Source: Datura wrightii (taxonomy: Eukaryota > Streptophyta > Magnoliopsida > Solanales > Solanaceae). From it: 64,000 nucleotides of DNA. Below, in pieces: positions 12,961 through 24,216 of the stretch (the stretch's first letter is position 1; each line of letters starts with the position of its first letter). The DNA is taken from NCBI GenBank assembly GCA_035772735.1, contig JASDFA010000001.1:94079501-94143500 (forward strand), given 5' to 3'. The translations under genes were made by a program, and so were the position numbers. The notes under the pieces are model-generated. The model made no database searches and was not told the origin of the DNA. It saw nothing but the letters and a program-made list of their open reading frames with translations.

Positions 12961-13906
12961 TGAATCCTTGACCCGAACCAAATGATGTATACATCCTTTA
13001 TAGATTAGTTTCTAGGCCTTAAGGTGGGAAATAAACCTACCCTTAGGCGCTGAACTGTCAGCCGTCCATTCTAACACTGGTTCATTTGGAAACTGGAACT
13101 TGACAACTCTAGTTCTGCAATAAACTGAGGCATAGCAGGAGTGTAGCCAATCCATGCTGAGAATAAGGTCAAAGTCATCCATGTCTAACTCTACAAGATC
13201 AGCTGGAATAACTTTATTCAGGTCTGAGACTAGGCATTTTCTATACACCTGGCTGGCTCTAACTGACTCGCCAACTGGGGTGGAGACTAAGAAGGGTTCT
13301 GATAGGACCTCTAGACTGATGTTGAACTGAACTAGTATATATGGAGTCATGAACAAAGAAGTAGCTCCTGGATCTAGTAGGGCATACACATCTAGATGGA
13401 AAAGACGTAACATACCAGTAACTACGTCGGTGAGCTTTCCTGATCCTGACGGGAAGATAGAGCATAGAAACGATTTTGGCGCTGATCGCCATCTGTACCT
13501 GATGTGTTAGCATGCTAAGCTGGTTAGCCTATTGGAGATGATGATGTGGTAGATTGTGATCTCCTTCGCCCTGCTGATGGGAACTCTCTAAGTCGGTGTC
13601 CAAGTTGTCCACATCCAAAATAGCCCTCTCGTGCCTGAAGGCATTCCCATGGGTGATTCCTACCATACTTGGGGCAAGATGGATACCTATTACCAGTACT
13701 GTGAGCCTCAGAATGAGTTCCAGATGACCCACCCCTTCGATCCTAGCAAGATCAAAAGGTTGGGGCGCTGGCTGGACTGGGTGTTGAGGCTCTCTGCTGC
13801 TATTGTTGTTGCTGCTATTGCTATGGGCGGCTACCACCGCTGAACCTTTGATGGCCGAAATCTAAATGGCCAGTCCTTGCCTGTTTGTTCTTACACTCCA
13901 TATCCT
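12961..13906 (-). pseudogene. Gag end and protease fragment of the second gypsy element
   Basis: Continuous with the RT fragment. The protease-like part (13413-13012) shows LLDPGATSLFMTPYI with the aspartate kept, then LVELDMDDFDLILSMDWL. Upstream a zinc-knuckle remnant (FGCGQLGHRLRE, final cysteine lost) lies near 13600, preceded by a Ser/Asn/Gln-rich Gag tail up to the junction at 13906. The part resembles the plus-strand fragment at 49866-50454. It is truncated where the Athila-type block begins. Confidence 0.78.
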
Positions 13907-14426
13907 TCAGTCATTCTATTAATATCCTAACAATTTGTACATCGACTCATCTCATTCAACACATCCATCCCGGCATAAAATTCACAATTTCAATACATTT
14001 TAAACTTCAAATTCAACATACAAGCCCTAGAATTGATATTATCAATCAAATTTGATTAATTTATGCAATCGACAAGTTCAAGCAATCATAACGACATTCC
14101 GAACATTCATCAACAACAATTAACTCGAATTCATGATTAATTACTACGTAGGGCAATTTAGCTCACCTCCCATGCTCAATATCGAAGAAAATCGACAAGA
14201 ATTTGAGAGGAAATCGGAAAACATACCTTGTCTTTGAAGAATCGAAGAAAAATCATTGAATTTCTTGCCTTACTACGTGTCACGTTGATAGGGGATGGGT
14301 TTGGGGGGTTTGGTCACGGAGAGATTAAAAAATGAGGGAAAAGGGAGGTTTTTCGAGGTTAAAAAGTAAGGAAATCGCGCGGGTCACCCGGCGACCCGGT
14401 GTGACCCGTCGCGATATACAAGGCAA

Positions 14427-14565
14427 CGTGTCACGGAGTGCATCACGGTGCACTGCCTCCGTGACACGGAGCCATCGCGAGGCTGTTCTGGAAATTTATT
14501 ATAATTTCCAGATTATACCTCAACGTGTCACGGAGGTAACGCGGAGGTCCACCTCCGTGACACGG
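14427..14565 (-). promoter_or_regulatory. Two inverted CCGTGWCACGG dyad pairs in the internal spacer, copy 1
   Basis: CGTGTCACGGAG (14427-14438) pairs with CCTCCGTGACACGG (14456-14469), and CGTGTCACGGAGG (14524-14536) pairs with CCTCCGTGACACGG (14552-14565). These are the arms found upstream of LTR TATA boxes in this window, but here they lie between the protease and the second ORF. A promoter role is inferred. Confidence 0.5.
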
Positions 14566-14822
14566 AGCTATCGCCTCAGCTCACTGTTTGCCACTTTTTA
14601 TTAATTTTTCATACCTCGACTTTTCCTTCGCGATTCCATGCATATTTTTCTCCGTTTGACCTGAAATTCATCTCACTATACAAAATTGGTTAGACTTATA
14701 GGTTTCACTCTAAATACAAATAAAACAAAATCTAAAACGAAATTTTTTTGTAGTAAATCAAGAAAAAGAAAAAGAAAAGAAAAATCTATTTACACTTTAC
14801 AAAATGAAAGAAAAATTCTTTT

Positions 14823-14876
14823 CACGGGTTGCCTCCTATGCAGCGCCTGATTTACCATCGCGGCTAGACGTCGTTA
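14823..14876 (-). other. Post-protease stem-loop pair, copy 1 (partly decayed)
   Basis: On the minus strand, just after the protease stop (14882-14880), lies the same pair of stem-loops as at 23205-23252. The AGGCAA loop and the CCCGTG arm are kept. The other arm reads CATAGG in place of CACGGG, so the stem is weakened. Confidence 0.6.
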
Positions 14877-14879
14877 AGC

Positions 14880-16115
14880 TCAATTGTCCTCTAAGGTGAT
14901 GGACGATTTCTCTTGATCACTGTCCTCCCCCCAGTAGTGCTTACACCTCTTCGGTGGTTTTCCCATTAACTCCCGTGAATCCTTCCTCTGCTCATCATCG
15001 CCTTGATCAATCACATTGATCACCGAGAGTTCTTCACGCACCGTCGGGAGCTGGGATGCCTTGTACACATCGAACACCTCTACCTTGTCATGTGCTCGCA
15101 TTGTTAGCTGCCTCGCAGCTACGTCAATTAGTGCTTTCCCGGTTGCCAAGAAAGGATGTCCCAAAATAAATGGGACTTTCGCGTCTGGTTCAAAATCCAG
15201 CACGACAAAATCTACCGGGAAAATTAGCGAGCCAACTTGCACCAGAACGTCCTCTACAATGCCATCAGGTCTTGCTAAGGATCGATCCACCAACTACAAG
15301 ATTACCGTTGTGGGTCTAGGACTCCCTAGGCCCAACTTTCTGAATACCGAAGACGGCATCAAATTTATGCTCATTCCCAAATCACACAATCCACGAGCTC
15401 GGATGCTTTGCCCAATAGTAATCTGGATAGTAAAACTCCCAGGGTCTTTTAGCTTTGTGGGCAGTCTATTTTGGATCCGGGAAGTGCACTCCTCTGTTAG
15501 AGCCACCATAGCATACTCAGTCAACCGACTTTTGTTTGCCACGATGTCCTTTATATACTTAACATATTTCGGCACTCCCTGCAAGACATCAACAAGAGGT
15601 AAGTTAACATGTACCTGTTTCAGCACCTCCATGAATTTCTTGAAACACGCCTCCTTCTTGTGTTTCTTTAGTCGTTGAGGGAACGGGGGTGGAGGTCTTT
15701 CTGATTCAGCTTCCTTATTCTTCCCCCTTTTAGTATTGTGCTCCCTCTCAACTTCACCTGCTCCCGACTGTTGAGGTGGTCTTTCTGGTTCCACCTCTTT
15801 TAGCTGCAAACCACTCCTTGTGGTCACTGCATTTACCTGCTTAGGATTGGGATCCGTGTCGCTCGGCAGTCCTCCTCTAGGCCTTGTGTTTTGGGCACTA
15901 GCAAATTGCCCAAATTGATATTCAAGCGCCTTGGTAGCTAACTGGTTGTTTTTCACTTCGGCTGCCAATTTCACATAGTCAGCCTGCAATTGAGCTTGGT
16001 TAGCTATCATGGTCTTGAACATCTCCTCAATGTTGGGTGATGGTGGTGGAGGAGGTGCATTGTTGTTTCTGAATTGTGCTTTATAATTCTGCTGCCCTCC
16101 TTGGTTCCTTTGCAC
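14880..16115 (-). pseudogene. Gag C-terminus and aspartic protease, copy 1
   Basis: Starting with a Gln/Asn-rich Gag tail and PPPPPSPNIEEMFKTMI, the reading passes LATKALEYQFGQFA, the conserved GGLPSDTDPNPK block and the PPPPFPQRLKKHK junction. It then enters a retropepsin fold: LCDLGMSINLMPSSVFRKLGL and, after a TAG at 15294-15296, the DFVVLDFEPD and PFILGHPFLATG blocks. The active-site triplet is DLG rather than DTG/DSG, as usual in Athila-type proteases. Copy 2 has CAG (glutamine) at the TAG position, so this stop arose after the duplication. No RT follows the protease stop. Confidence 0.85.
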
Positions 16116-16136
16116 ACCCTGACCCGAACTTTGGCC

Positions 16137-17183
16137 CTAATGGTTGTTGCTACCCCATGAGAAATTAGGGTGATTCCTCCAATTGGAGTTGTAGCTACTA
16201 CCATACTGTTGGTGGCTCCTTTGCGCATTACCCACAAAGTTTGCCGAATCAGGATTGGCTTCAGAACACTCAGCTGAGTGCTCACTGCTTCCACACACTT
16301 CACACCACATCTGTTGTACTACATTAACTAGGGCTTGAGGCTGGTTCAATGTCATGTTGCTGAAGTGGGTGTTAAGTTGATTTTGAAATGCAGCTATCTG
16401 TGCAGCGATAGCTGTAAACCCATCCACTTCTAGCACTCCTGCTGCTTTCTTTGTCCCACCTCTTGATGAATCAGCATTCCATTCTGGATTGCCCTGTTAA
16501 ATACGGTTCAACAAGGTATACAGCTCCTCATAAGTTTTCTCCAGCGCTTGCCCTCCAGCTGCTGAGTCTAGCAGTATTTTGGTGTGGGGTTCCAAACCAT
16601 CTATAAATGTGTGCACCAGCACATCATTGGACTGATGATGAGGAGGACAATCCCGCAACATGGATTTAAATCTCTCCCAGGCCTGATATAAATTTTCTCC
16701 CTCTCTCTGTTTGAAACTTAGAATCTGACTTCTAAGTCTTGCTGTTTTACCAGAGGGAAAAAACCGTATCAAGAACATCCGTGCAAGATCATCCCACGTA
16801 GAAATAGAATTCGGTGGCTCAGCTTTCAACCACCTCTTGGCTTCTCCCAATAATGAGAATGGGAACAATGTAAGCCGGACATAGTCTGATGACACTCCAG
16901 CGGGTATGTAAGTGTCACTTATCTCCAAAATATTTTGGAGATGCTGCTGTGGATCTTCATGAGGGAGACCGGTAAACTGCCCGCTAGTGTGCAGCAACTT
17001 CACCATATTCTGTTTAAATTCAAATCTCTCTCCTGGCTCAGGTTTGCGGATACTAGATGTAACATTATTGGCATGTGGGGTTGCCACCTCGCGAACCGGC
17101 CGAGCTGCTGCTTGTTCGGGCACTAACACTGCCCGTACTACCGGTGGATTCTGTTGTTGCTCCATGATCGTCTGTCTGAGCAA
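16137..17183 (-). pseudogene. Athila-type Gag, copy 1
   Basis: From MLRQTIMEQQQ the protein has the gag core (MVKLLHTSGQFTGLPHEDPQ, GEAKRWLKAEPPNSISTW, FLIRFFPSGKTARLR) followed by a zinc-knuckle-like CEVCGSSEHSAEC. An in-frame TAA at 16497-16499 and TAG at 16137-16139 are present at the same places in copy 2, so they predate the duplication. Upstream of the first methionine, similarity to the element B Gag (ELVE..EPER) continues without an in-frame ATG. Confidence 0.87.
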
Positions 17184-17386
17184 CTGCAGCTTTCTTTATA
17201 GAGCTTCTCTTCGTTTACTGTGAAATATCCTTTCTGGCTCTATATACGATTCCACCAGCTCCTTGTCTCTTGTCAGTGTTCAACAGCAATTAAGTCTGCA
17301 AAATACAGGCTAAGACCAAGTTGTCAACACTAAGAAAATAAAAATACAGTAATTTAACACTTAAAACAAATTCACCAATTGCCAAG

Positions 17387-17404
17387 TCCCCGGCAACAAC
17401 GCCA
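17387..17404 (-). other. Athila-type primer binding site, copy 1
   Basis: On the minus strand TGGCGTTGTTGCCGGGGA follows the LTR end by six bases. It corresponds to the Athila/Tat primer site seen in full form in element B (TGGCGCCGTTGCCGGGGA), with one substitution. Confidence 0.85.
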
Positions 17405-17410
17405 AAAACT

Positions 17411-18827
17411 TGTTGGCGTGATTTGTGGGGTCTAAAACGACACGCAAGTGCACGTAGTCGAACAAGTAGTAAGTGGCTTTAGTAAGCCAAGTATCGATCC
17501 CACCGAGACTTGGATGAAGTGCAATTTGCTCAAGTGTACTATATTTTACTTCTAAAAATGCAGACAACAGTGTAACCAAAAGTTTGATAGTTTGTTTTAT
17601 AATTTTTATACTAAAGCTAAAAACAATTATCTACTTTGAATCTGAACTATGAATGAGAGCATGCGGAGGTTAAACGAACATGTAATGAAATTAATTATCA
17701 TCGTAATTTGGTTAATCTTTTCCTCCGGTTGCTAGCCAAGAACATTTGCCAAGAGATTAAAACTCTCGTATTTAACCTCACTTAAGAATCATGAATCATC
17801 CGTCTACATTTCTGTGATCAGATGCAATTCATGTTCTAGCCATACAAATCCGGTTCCTAAATTGACTAATACGACTTTCAGGTATATTTCTATCCTGAAA
17901 GCAAATCAAGACTCAATTTTCCCAAACCAAGTAAAAAACATATCCTATTAATTCACAACTTTCCAATTTCTTGCTCTCTCAAGTGAAACCGGACTTTTTA
18001 GATGTACATTAACTTAGGCCACATATTAATGCAGTAAGAACAAGAATTAATAGAACAACATGGAAGAAAAGATGAAAAACCAAAGAATCAATTATCAAAT
18101 TTCATCACAATTGTTCATAACCTCAGCAAGGAGAGGAATTAGCCACTCATTTGTGGATTAAACATCTTAAAATGAGTGTTAATCATACAAGCAATTGAAT
18201 TAAAGAAGAAAGAAAGAGAGAAAAAACCCTGATATTTTCATCCCTCAACTGCCTGTAACCCACGTCCTTACTCCACCAAGTCAGAATATTGAAAAATGAA
18301 CCTAAGTGTTCTATTTATACTGCTGGAATTTTTCCCGGAATAACGAGCAACGTGTCACGGAGTGCATCGCGGAGCACTGCCTCCGTGACACGCTACGGAC
18401 GCGGACCCTCACTGGAATTGGGGGTCCAGGAATTAAGGCCCAACGTGGCACGACGTGCAACGCGGAGCCAAGCCACCGTGCCACGGACCAAACGCTCACC
18501 TCCACTGGAATTTGGGCAAAATTTCCCTATCCAGGCAGAAGGCCTCCGCGATGGCAGCGTGACACGGCTCCATCGCGGAGCCCCTTTAATTCATGTTGTC
18601 CAATGCTTTATCCCTTTCTCGCATCCAAGTCCAACCCCGATATCATCCAACATGCATTTTAGCTTCCCGGAATCACATTTTACCTGCAAAACAATGCTAA
18701 TCATGTTGGTTAGTATAAATTCACATTTTATTACCAATTACATGAGAATGTATACACATTGATAGATAAACAAGGCTAAAATGGTACTTTTGAGTATCAC
18801 TTGGGCATATAAATTTGCCCAAGATCA
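17411..18827 (-). repeat. 3' LTR of the Athila-type element (also LTR of copy 1)
   Basis: Its minus-strand start is TGATCTTGGGC and its end CACGCCAACA. It closely matches 25790-27207. A TATA box (TATAAATA on the minus strand, 18312-18319) lies downstream of the inverted dyad pair at 18351-18392. Confidence 0.92.
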
Positions 18828-20690
18828 CTTACCCCACACTTCAATCCTTGTTCGTCCTCGAACAACAATCCTACACTTCAAGCAATTTACATCCCAACCT
18901 CGCTACTTTGGTTCGGTAATTTAGGCTACGGTCATACCGATTATTCAATACAGCAAATCATCAAGAAAATATGCATGGTCTTATCAATGCAATGACCTTC
19001 AATACATTAAGACCTCCTAGACTATAAGAATCGACTCTCGATATTGGCAAACTCATGCAAATCAGCTGATCAAGATATCAGACACGAAAATTAATCTTTC
19101 ATCAAGCATGTGCCCTCACAACACAAGAGAATCTTCCCCTTTTTGCTCATATGACTCACAAGAATTCAAGCAGGGGCATGTAAAAACAATTTCGCTCTCT
19201 CTCCCAAAAGAATTCACATGCATCATGTCATGACCCATAAGCTTGCCCTTAGTGTATTACTCCACTAATATAAAGAAATGCAATGCAAGATCACGTAGGA
19301 CTTTAACGGGTTGTAATGGAAGCTACGGAACTAGTAAATATTGGGTTAGCCAATAATAGCAACTACCACCCTTAAGCGCCTTTTCAACACATCCCATCAA
19401 CTCATGGACATTGTTTCTTTTTTTTTTTCATCATCCCATTCTTGATGATTTTCTGTAGTATGGCCCATCATATTAAGCACACTTGACACAACAACAAAGA
19501 TTATTCATGCACCTTCATTATCGTTTATTTATAGCAAGTGCAACTTCAACCTTTTCTTTTCTTCTATCACTTTGCTTTTCTTTTTCTTTTCATCATTCTC
19601 ACTCCTTGACACTTCGGGAAAATGATTTTCTCTTCTTAAGAACTTAAGAGTTTTGTATAGACTTTACAGCTAATGAAAAGAAGGAATTAAGCTCGGTTTA
19701 CACTTTATGACAAAAGAAGAAAAAAATAATAGGCTAAAGGCTCAACGGGCTGACTAGGGTATACAATCAAGGTGGGTACGACAAGGAAAAATAGAAACTC
19801 TCGGTTAAAACAAAGAAATGCCTACATCCTTTCCTACAATACACCTCCTTCATTTCATTTTGTACACACACCAGGCAAGTTCTAGACACTTCACAATAGC
19901 ATGGAATAACAACGCCTCACTTCACACTTTTTGCACATGCTCAATTTAAGATGTATTCACAGACTCTTCAATCAGCTAATTACATGAATTCAAACATTAA
20001 GCCTCAATCACACTGAATCGGCTCTATGGCCTAGGTATCTCAACATATTTACAAAGTTGCATTCTTTCATACGAATCACCTTTGCATTTTAAATATCATG
20101 TACAACATGCAACCAGAATTTCGCAAACATCCAGTAACTACAGGTTTTGGGATGCAACCCACCAAAGAAAAAAAAAACTGAAAAATAATTGAAAAATAAT
20201 TACTCCTAACGACTACGTTTCCCTTAAGACGGTCAACATCCATCCATCATAGGGAACGGTCACTAACTACGACTTTGGTTCAATGGGACCATTCTCGGTA
20301 AAAGAATCGAAAACAAACGCCGAGAAACCCAAGAAGTAAAAAAATGTTGAAAATATCGATCATTTCGATAGAAAAAAAATATGTACAATTTAATAAAAAA
20401 AAATTATCGATCATTTCGATAACAAAAATATGTATAGAATCAGAATCAGCTAGCAACATTCAGCAACACACATCAATTTAACAAACATTTACAAATATAG
20501 AACAACACTTAACAATTCACAACTCACAGGGACAAACAAATTTTCACATACACGACAACAGAATAGAGCATACATACAAAACAGCCCATCCCAGCACCTA
20601 ACTACTCCCACCCCACACTTAGCTCGAACACTGTCCCCAGTGTTGACAAAAATTTAAAATAGAACAAAATCGGGTGGTGGAACTCCTTGA
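18828..20690 (-). other. Non-coding 3' tail and purine tract of the Athila-type element
   Basis: No convincing ORF on either strand. On the minus strand it ends in TGAAGTGTGGGGTAAG next to the LTR (18828-18843), the purine tract. Much of the stretch matches the 3' tail of element B (about 35100-36976) in order: the ATGGATGGATG...GACCGTCTT block (B 35600, here about 20225-20250), the TCTAGAACTTGCCTGGTGTG block (here about 19870), the TAAGCTTGCCCTTAGTGT block (here about 19240) and the GAGGACGAACAAGG block next to the tract. Confidence 0.8.
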
Positions 20691-21911
20691 TCAGTCAAAG
20701 TATTCCACTTCTTCGTCGAGTGCTGCTGCTTCATCTCCCATGTCCGAGTCGCCTCCGTCGTCATCATCGGACTCCACATCAGAGTCCTTCAGACGTGTCT
20801 CCTCGTCTGTGGGGACATCATCATCTGTGGGCTCTACAAATGTTGGCCCCACTCGGCATAGAGCCCTGGCGTTTTTGCCAAAAGGGTAGTCTAGCTCGAG
20901 TTGCCATAGCTCCTCCTCTGTCGCCGGCCTCCCTCCTATCCTCAGCTGGAGCATCTGTATCCCATACATCCGAGCCATATACTGGTCATCACGAGCATGT
21001 CGCTCGCCAAGTGTAAGCACTGGCCCGTGGGTGGTGTCGGGAGCCTTAGTTTTGGTAACATCTAAGGCCCGCCGCTCCATCTGCGGGATATAGTCAAGGG
21101 CCTCCTTCTCGACGTCTAGGCCCCTGAGGAAGGTGGTGATTAGTCCACCAAACCCATACCTGTGCCCCTGGTGCAACCGGGCTCTCTTCATGGCGGAGAT
21201 AATTACCGCCCCCACGTTGATCTCCAGCCCTTTCATCAGGGCGTACACCAGGCATACACGATCCCGGGTTACATCTGTCATATGTACCCCTGGGATTAGG
21301 CATGAGCAGACTATCTTCAGCCAGATTCGGGCTTCCCTGTTCATCTATGAATATGGCAGAGTCTGGTGGTAGCCCCTCTCTTTGTGTATGCTCCATCTAG
21401 CTGTCGATCGGGTCCCACACAATGTGCGTCTGATGTCCGCATACGGAGGGGTAATGTTTAGCTGTCGGAGTACGTGGGCGTCTGTGTCCTGCGCTCCTAT
21501 GATGGCATTGAGGTGGTAGGGCTCCAAAGTGACTATTTGCTCTTTGATCTTGATGGTGTGGCTTCTGATCGTCGGGTTCCAATTTTCATAGAACTCCCGA
21601 ACCAGGTGCAAATTGCATTCCTTGGGCTCCTCAAATATGAAATTGAGCCCAGCTGCCTCGATTTGGTGGACCATCCTAGGTAACTCCTGTGCCAATGGTT
21701 CCCGTGCTATGTGCTCCTCGGGGAAATATTTGTTTTCTTTGTGCTTTGCGTACCACTTTTTCCCCTTATCAGTCACCCATCTCGTTTCGTATTGGTGGCG
21801 TTGGCCGCATGGAACTGTTGGTGCAGCTGGGATTACTGTGCCCAGTCTGATAAGCTTCCTTCCGGCACCCGAAGTTGATGCGCCTTTTCCTTTCTCTTGC
21901 CGACTTGCCAT
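20691..21911 (-). pseudogene. ORF2 of the Athila-type element, 'putative plant transposon protein' type
   Basis: ATG at 21911-21909 (MASRQEKGKG) opens a protein of about 405 codons, broken by one in-frame TAG at 21345-21347. The N-terminal half carries RWVTDKGKKWYAKHKENKYF, the block around REFYENW, and LEPYHLNAIIGAQ. The second half has IVCSCLIPGVHMTDVTRDRV, CLVYALMKGLEINVGAVI and FGGLITTFL, which I recall as the plant-specific domain called putative plant transposon protein (Transposase_32 in Pfam). Its function is unknown. The C-terminus is strongly acidic (Asp/Glu/Ser-rich). It takes the place that an env-like ORF has in other Athila elements. Splicing and a separate promoter are suggested by the upstream sequence. 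Confidence 0.7.
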
Positions 21912-22799
21912 TTTACCTGTCAACCTAGGTAAACAAGATCAATGTTAAGGTCACGGATATTAACTTCGGCTAAGGTCGGGTTACGCTAGGTTACCCTACA
22001 CTTAGTCCTTAGCTACAGTTACAACACTACAACAAGATTATCTTTATTTACACACAATAAACAACTATACAATCATGCTTAGTGCGTTCGAAAAATTCGA
22101 CGGTATATCTTCTGCGTACTACTCAGACTTCGTACAACTAATCACAATCACTACCATCGCTAACATTTTACCCATCACACTTAGCAAAGAAAAACAAAGA
22201 AACAAAAACAACAACAAAAATTTATCTACACGAACCTATACAACTAACCAAATTCATACAAATTTCAACATTCCCTTAACCCGAGAATCAGTCGTTCTAT
22301 TAACATCCTAACAATTTGTACATCGACTCATCTCATTCAACACATTCATCCCGGCATAAAATTCACAATTTCAATACATTTTCAACTTTAAATTCAACAT
22401 ACAAGCCCTAGAATTGATATTATCAATCAAATTCGATTAATTTATGCAATCGACAAGTTCAAGTAATCATAACGACATTCCGAACATTCATCAACAACAA
22501 TTAACTTGAATTCATGATTAATTACTACGTAGGGCAATTTAGCTCACCTCCCATGCTCAATATCGAAGAAAATCGACAAGAATTTGAGAGGAAATCGGAA
22601 AACATACCTTGTCTTTGAAGAATCGAAGAAAAATTGTTGAATTTCTTGCCTTACTTCGTGTCACGTTGATAGGGGATGGGTTTGGGGGGGTTTGGTCACG
22701 AAGAGATTAAAAAATGAGGGAAAAGGGAGGTTTTTCGGGGTTAAAAAGTAAGGAAATCGCGCGGGTCACCCGGTGACCCGGTGTGACCCATCGCGATAT
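21912..22799 (-). other. Spacer ahead of ORF2 with a possible intron
   Basis: No ORF with recognisable content. On the minus strand a good donor-like AAG|GTATGT (GT at 22607-22606) and an acceptor-like TTGACAG (AG at 21918-21917, six bases before the ATG of ORF2) could bound an intron of about 690 bases. The AT-rich character fits an intron. The donor also occurs in copy 1, where the acceptor and ORF2 are missing. Confidence 0.4.
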
Positions 22800-22808
22800 A
22801 CAAGGCAA

Positions 22809-22947
22809 CGTGTCACGGAGAGCATCGCGGTGCACTGCCTCCATGACACGGAGCCATCGCGAGGCTGTTCTGGAAATTTTTTATAATTTCTAGATTATAC
22901 CTCAACGTGTCACGGAGGTAACAAGGAGGTCCACCACCGTGACACGG
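22809..22947 (-). promoter_or_regulatory. Two inverted CCGTGWCACGG dyad pairs in the internal spacer, copy 2
   Basis: CGTGTCACGGAG (22809-22820) with CCTCCATGACACG (22838-22850), and CGTGTCACGGAGG (22906-22918) with CCACCGTGACACGG (22934-22947). The differences from copy 1 are mostly C-to-T or G-to-A type. In LTRs the same module lies just ahead of the TATA box. Here it lies upstream of the putative intron and ORF2. A second, internal promoter is possible but unproven. Confidence 0.5.
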
Positions 22948-23204
22948 AGCTGTCGCCTCAGCTCACTGTTTGCCACTTTTTATTAATTTTTCATACCTCG
23001 ACTTTTCCTTCGCGATTCCAAGCATATTTTTCTCCGTTTGACCTGAAATTCATCTCACTATACAAAATTGGTTAGACTTATAGGTTTCACTCTAAATACA
23101 AATAAAACAAAAACTAAAACGAAAATTTTTTGTAGTAAATCAAGAAAAAGAAAAAGAAAAGAAAAATCTATTTACACTTTACAAAATGAAAGAAAAATTT
23201 TTTT

Positions 23205-23252
23205 CACGGGTTGCCTCCCGTGCAGCGCCTGGTTTACCGTCGCGGCTTGACG
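23205..23252 (-). other. Post-protease double stem-loop, copy 2
   Basis: On the minus strand, about ten bases after the protease stop (23264-23262), a CGTC/GACG stem (23252-23238) is followed by a box GCGCTGC and then CACGGG-AGGCAA-CCCGTG (23222-23205), a perfect six-pair stem with a six-base loop. Element B has the same arrangement with a different stem sequence and the same loop. Confidence 0.7.
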
Positions 23253-23261
23253 TCGTTAAGC

Positions 23262-24207
23262 TCAATTGTCCTCTAGGGTGATGAACAATTTCTCTCGATC
23301 ACTGTCCTCCCCCCAGTAGTGCTTACACCTCTCCGGTGGTTTTTCCATTAACTCCCGTGAATCCTTCCTCTGCTCATCATCGCCTTGATCAATCACATTA
23401 ATCACCGAGAGTTCTTCACGCACCGTCGGGAGCTGGGGCGCCTTGTACACATCGAACACCTCTACCTTGTCATGTGCTCGCATTGTTAGCTGCCTCGCAG
23501 CTACGTCAATTAGTGCTTTCCCGGTTGCCAAGAAAGGACGTCCCAAAATAAATGGGACTTCCTCGTCTGGTTCAAAATCCAGCACGACAAAATCTACCGG
23601 GAAAATTAGGGAGCCAACTTGCACCAGAACGTCCTCTACAATGCCATCAGGTCTTGCTAAGGATCGATCCGCCAACTGCAAGATTACAGTTGTGGGTCTA
23701 GGACTCCCTAGGCCCAACTTTCTGAATACCGAAGACGGCATAAAATTTATGCTCACTCCCAAATCACACAATCCACGAGCGGATGCTCTGCCCAATAGTA
23801 ATCTGGATAGTAAAACTCCCAGGGTCTTTTTGCTTTGTGGGCAGTCTATTTTGGACACGGGAAGTGCACTCCTCTATTAGAGCCACCGTAGCATACTCAG
23901 TCAACCGACTTTTGTTTGCCACGATGTCCTTTATATACTTAGCATATTTCGGCACTCCCTGCAAGACATCAACAAGAGGTAAGTTAACATGTACTTGTTT
24001 CAGCACCTCCATGAATTTCTTGAAACACGCCTCCTCCTTGTGTTTCTTTAGTCGTTGAGGGAACGGGGGTGGAGGTCTTTCTGATTCAGCTTCCTTATTC
24101 TTCCCCCTTTTAGTATTATGCTCCCTCCCAACTTCAGCTGCTCCCGACTGTTGAGGTGGTCTTTCTGGTTCCACCTCTTTTAGCTGCAAACCACTCCTTG
24201 TGATCAC
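23262..24207 (-). pseudogene. Aspartic protease region, copy 2
   Basis: It begins in the basic Gag-protease linker (ITRSGLQLKEVEPERPPQQS), passes PPPPFPQRLKKHKEEACFKKF and LPLVDVLQGVPKYAKYIKDI. It shifts frame near 23780 through a two-base loss compared with copy 1 and continues as LCDLGVSINFMPSSVFRKLGL, DFVVLDFEPDEEVPFILGRP and a charged tail ending at the TGA (23264-23262). The active site is DLG. The fold would cleave Gag. No polymerase follows. Confidence 0.84.
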
Positions 24208-24216
24208 TGCATTTAC

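Larger units (their letters stand above)
13907..17410 (-). mobile_element. Second, partial internal region of the Athila-type array (copy 1)
   Basis: This is an extra copy of the element's internal part (primer site, gag, protease, spacer) lying beyond the 3' LTR, with no further LTR. Together with 17411-18827 it repeats 22287-27207 at almost the same spacing. It is truncated at 13907 inside the spacer ahead of the second ORF. The layout LTR-internal-LTR-internal is what unequal recombination between LTRs of two elements, or loss of the outer part of a tandem, would leave. Confidence 0.85.
13907..18827 (-). repeat. 4,921-bp direct repeat, left copy (right copy 22287-27207)
   Basis: Both copies span 4,921 positions and include LTR, primer site, gag, protease and part of the spacer. 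Their starts are exactly 8,380 bases apart. Small differences (a few substitutions, one-base losses near 25200, a two-base loss near 23780) show the copies have since diverged. Confidence 0.9.

Noticed and set aside
22075..22311. 78-codon plus-strand frame ahead of ORF2
   Set aside because: Low-complexity Lys/Asn/Thr-rich translation of AT-rich spacer, antisense to the element, not kept in copy 1.
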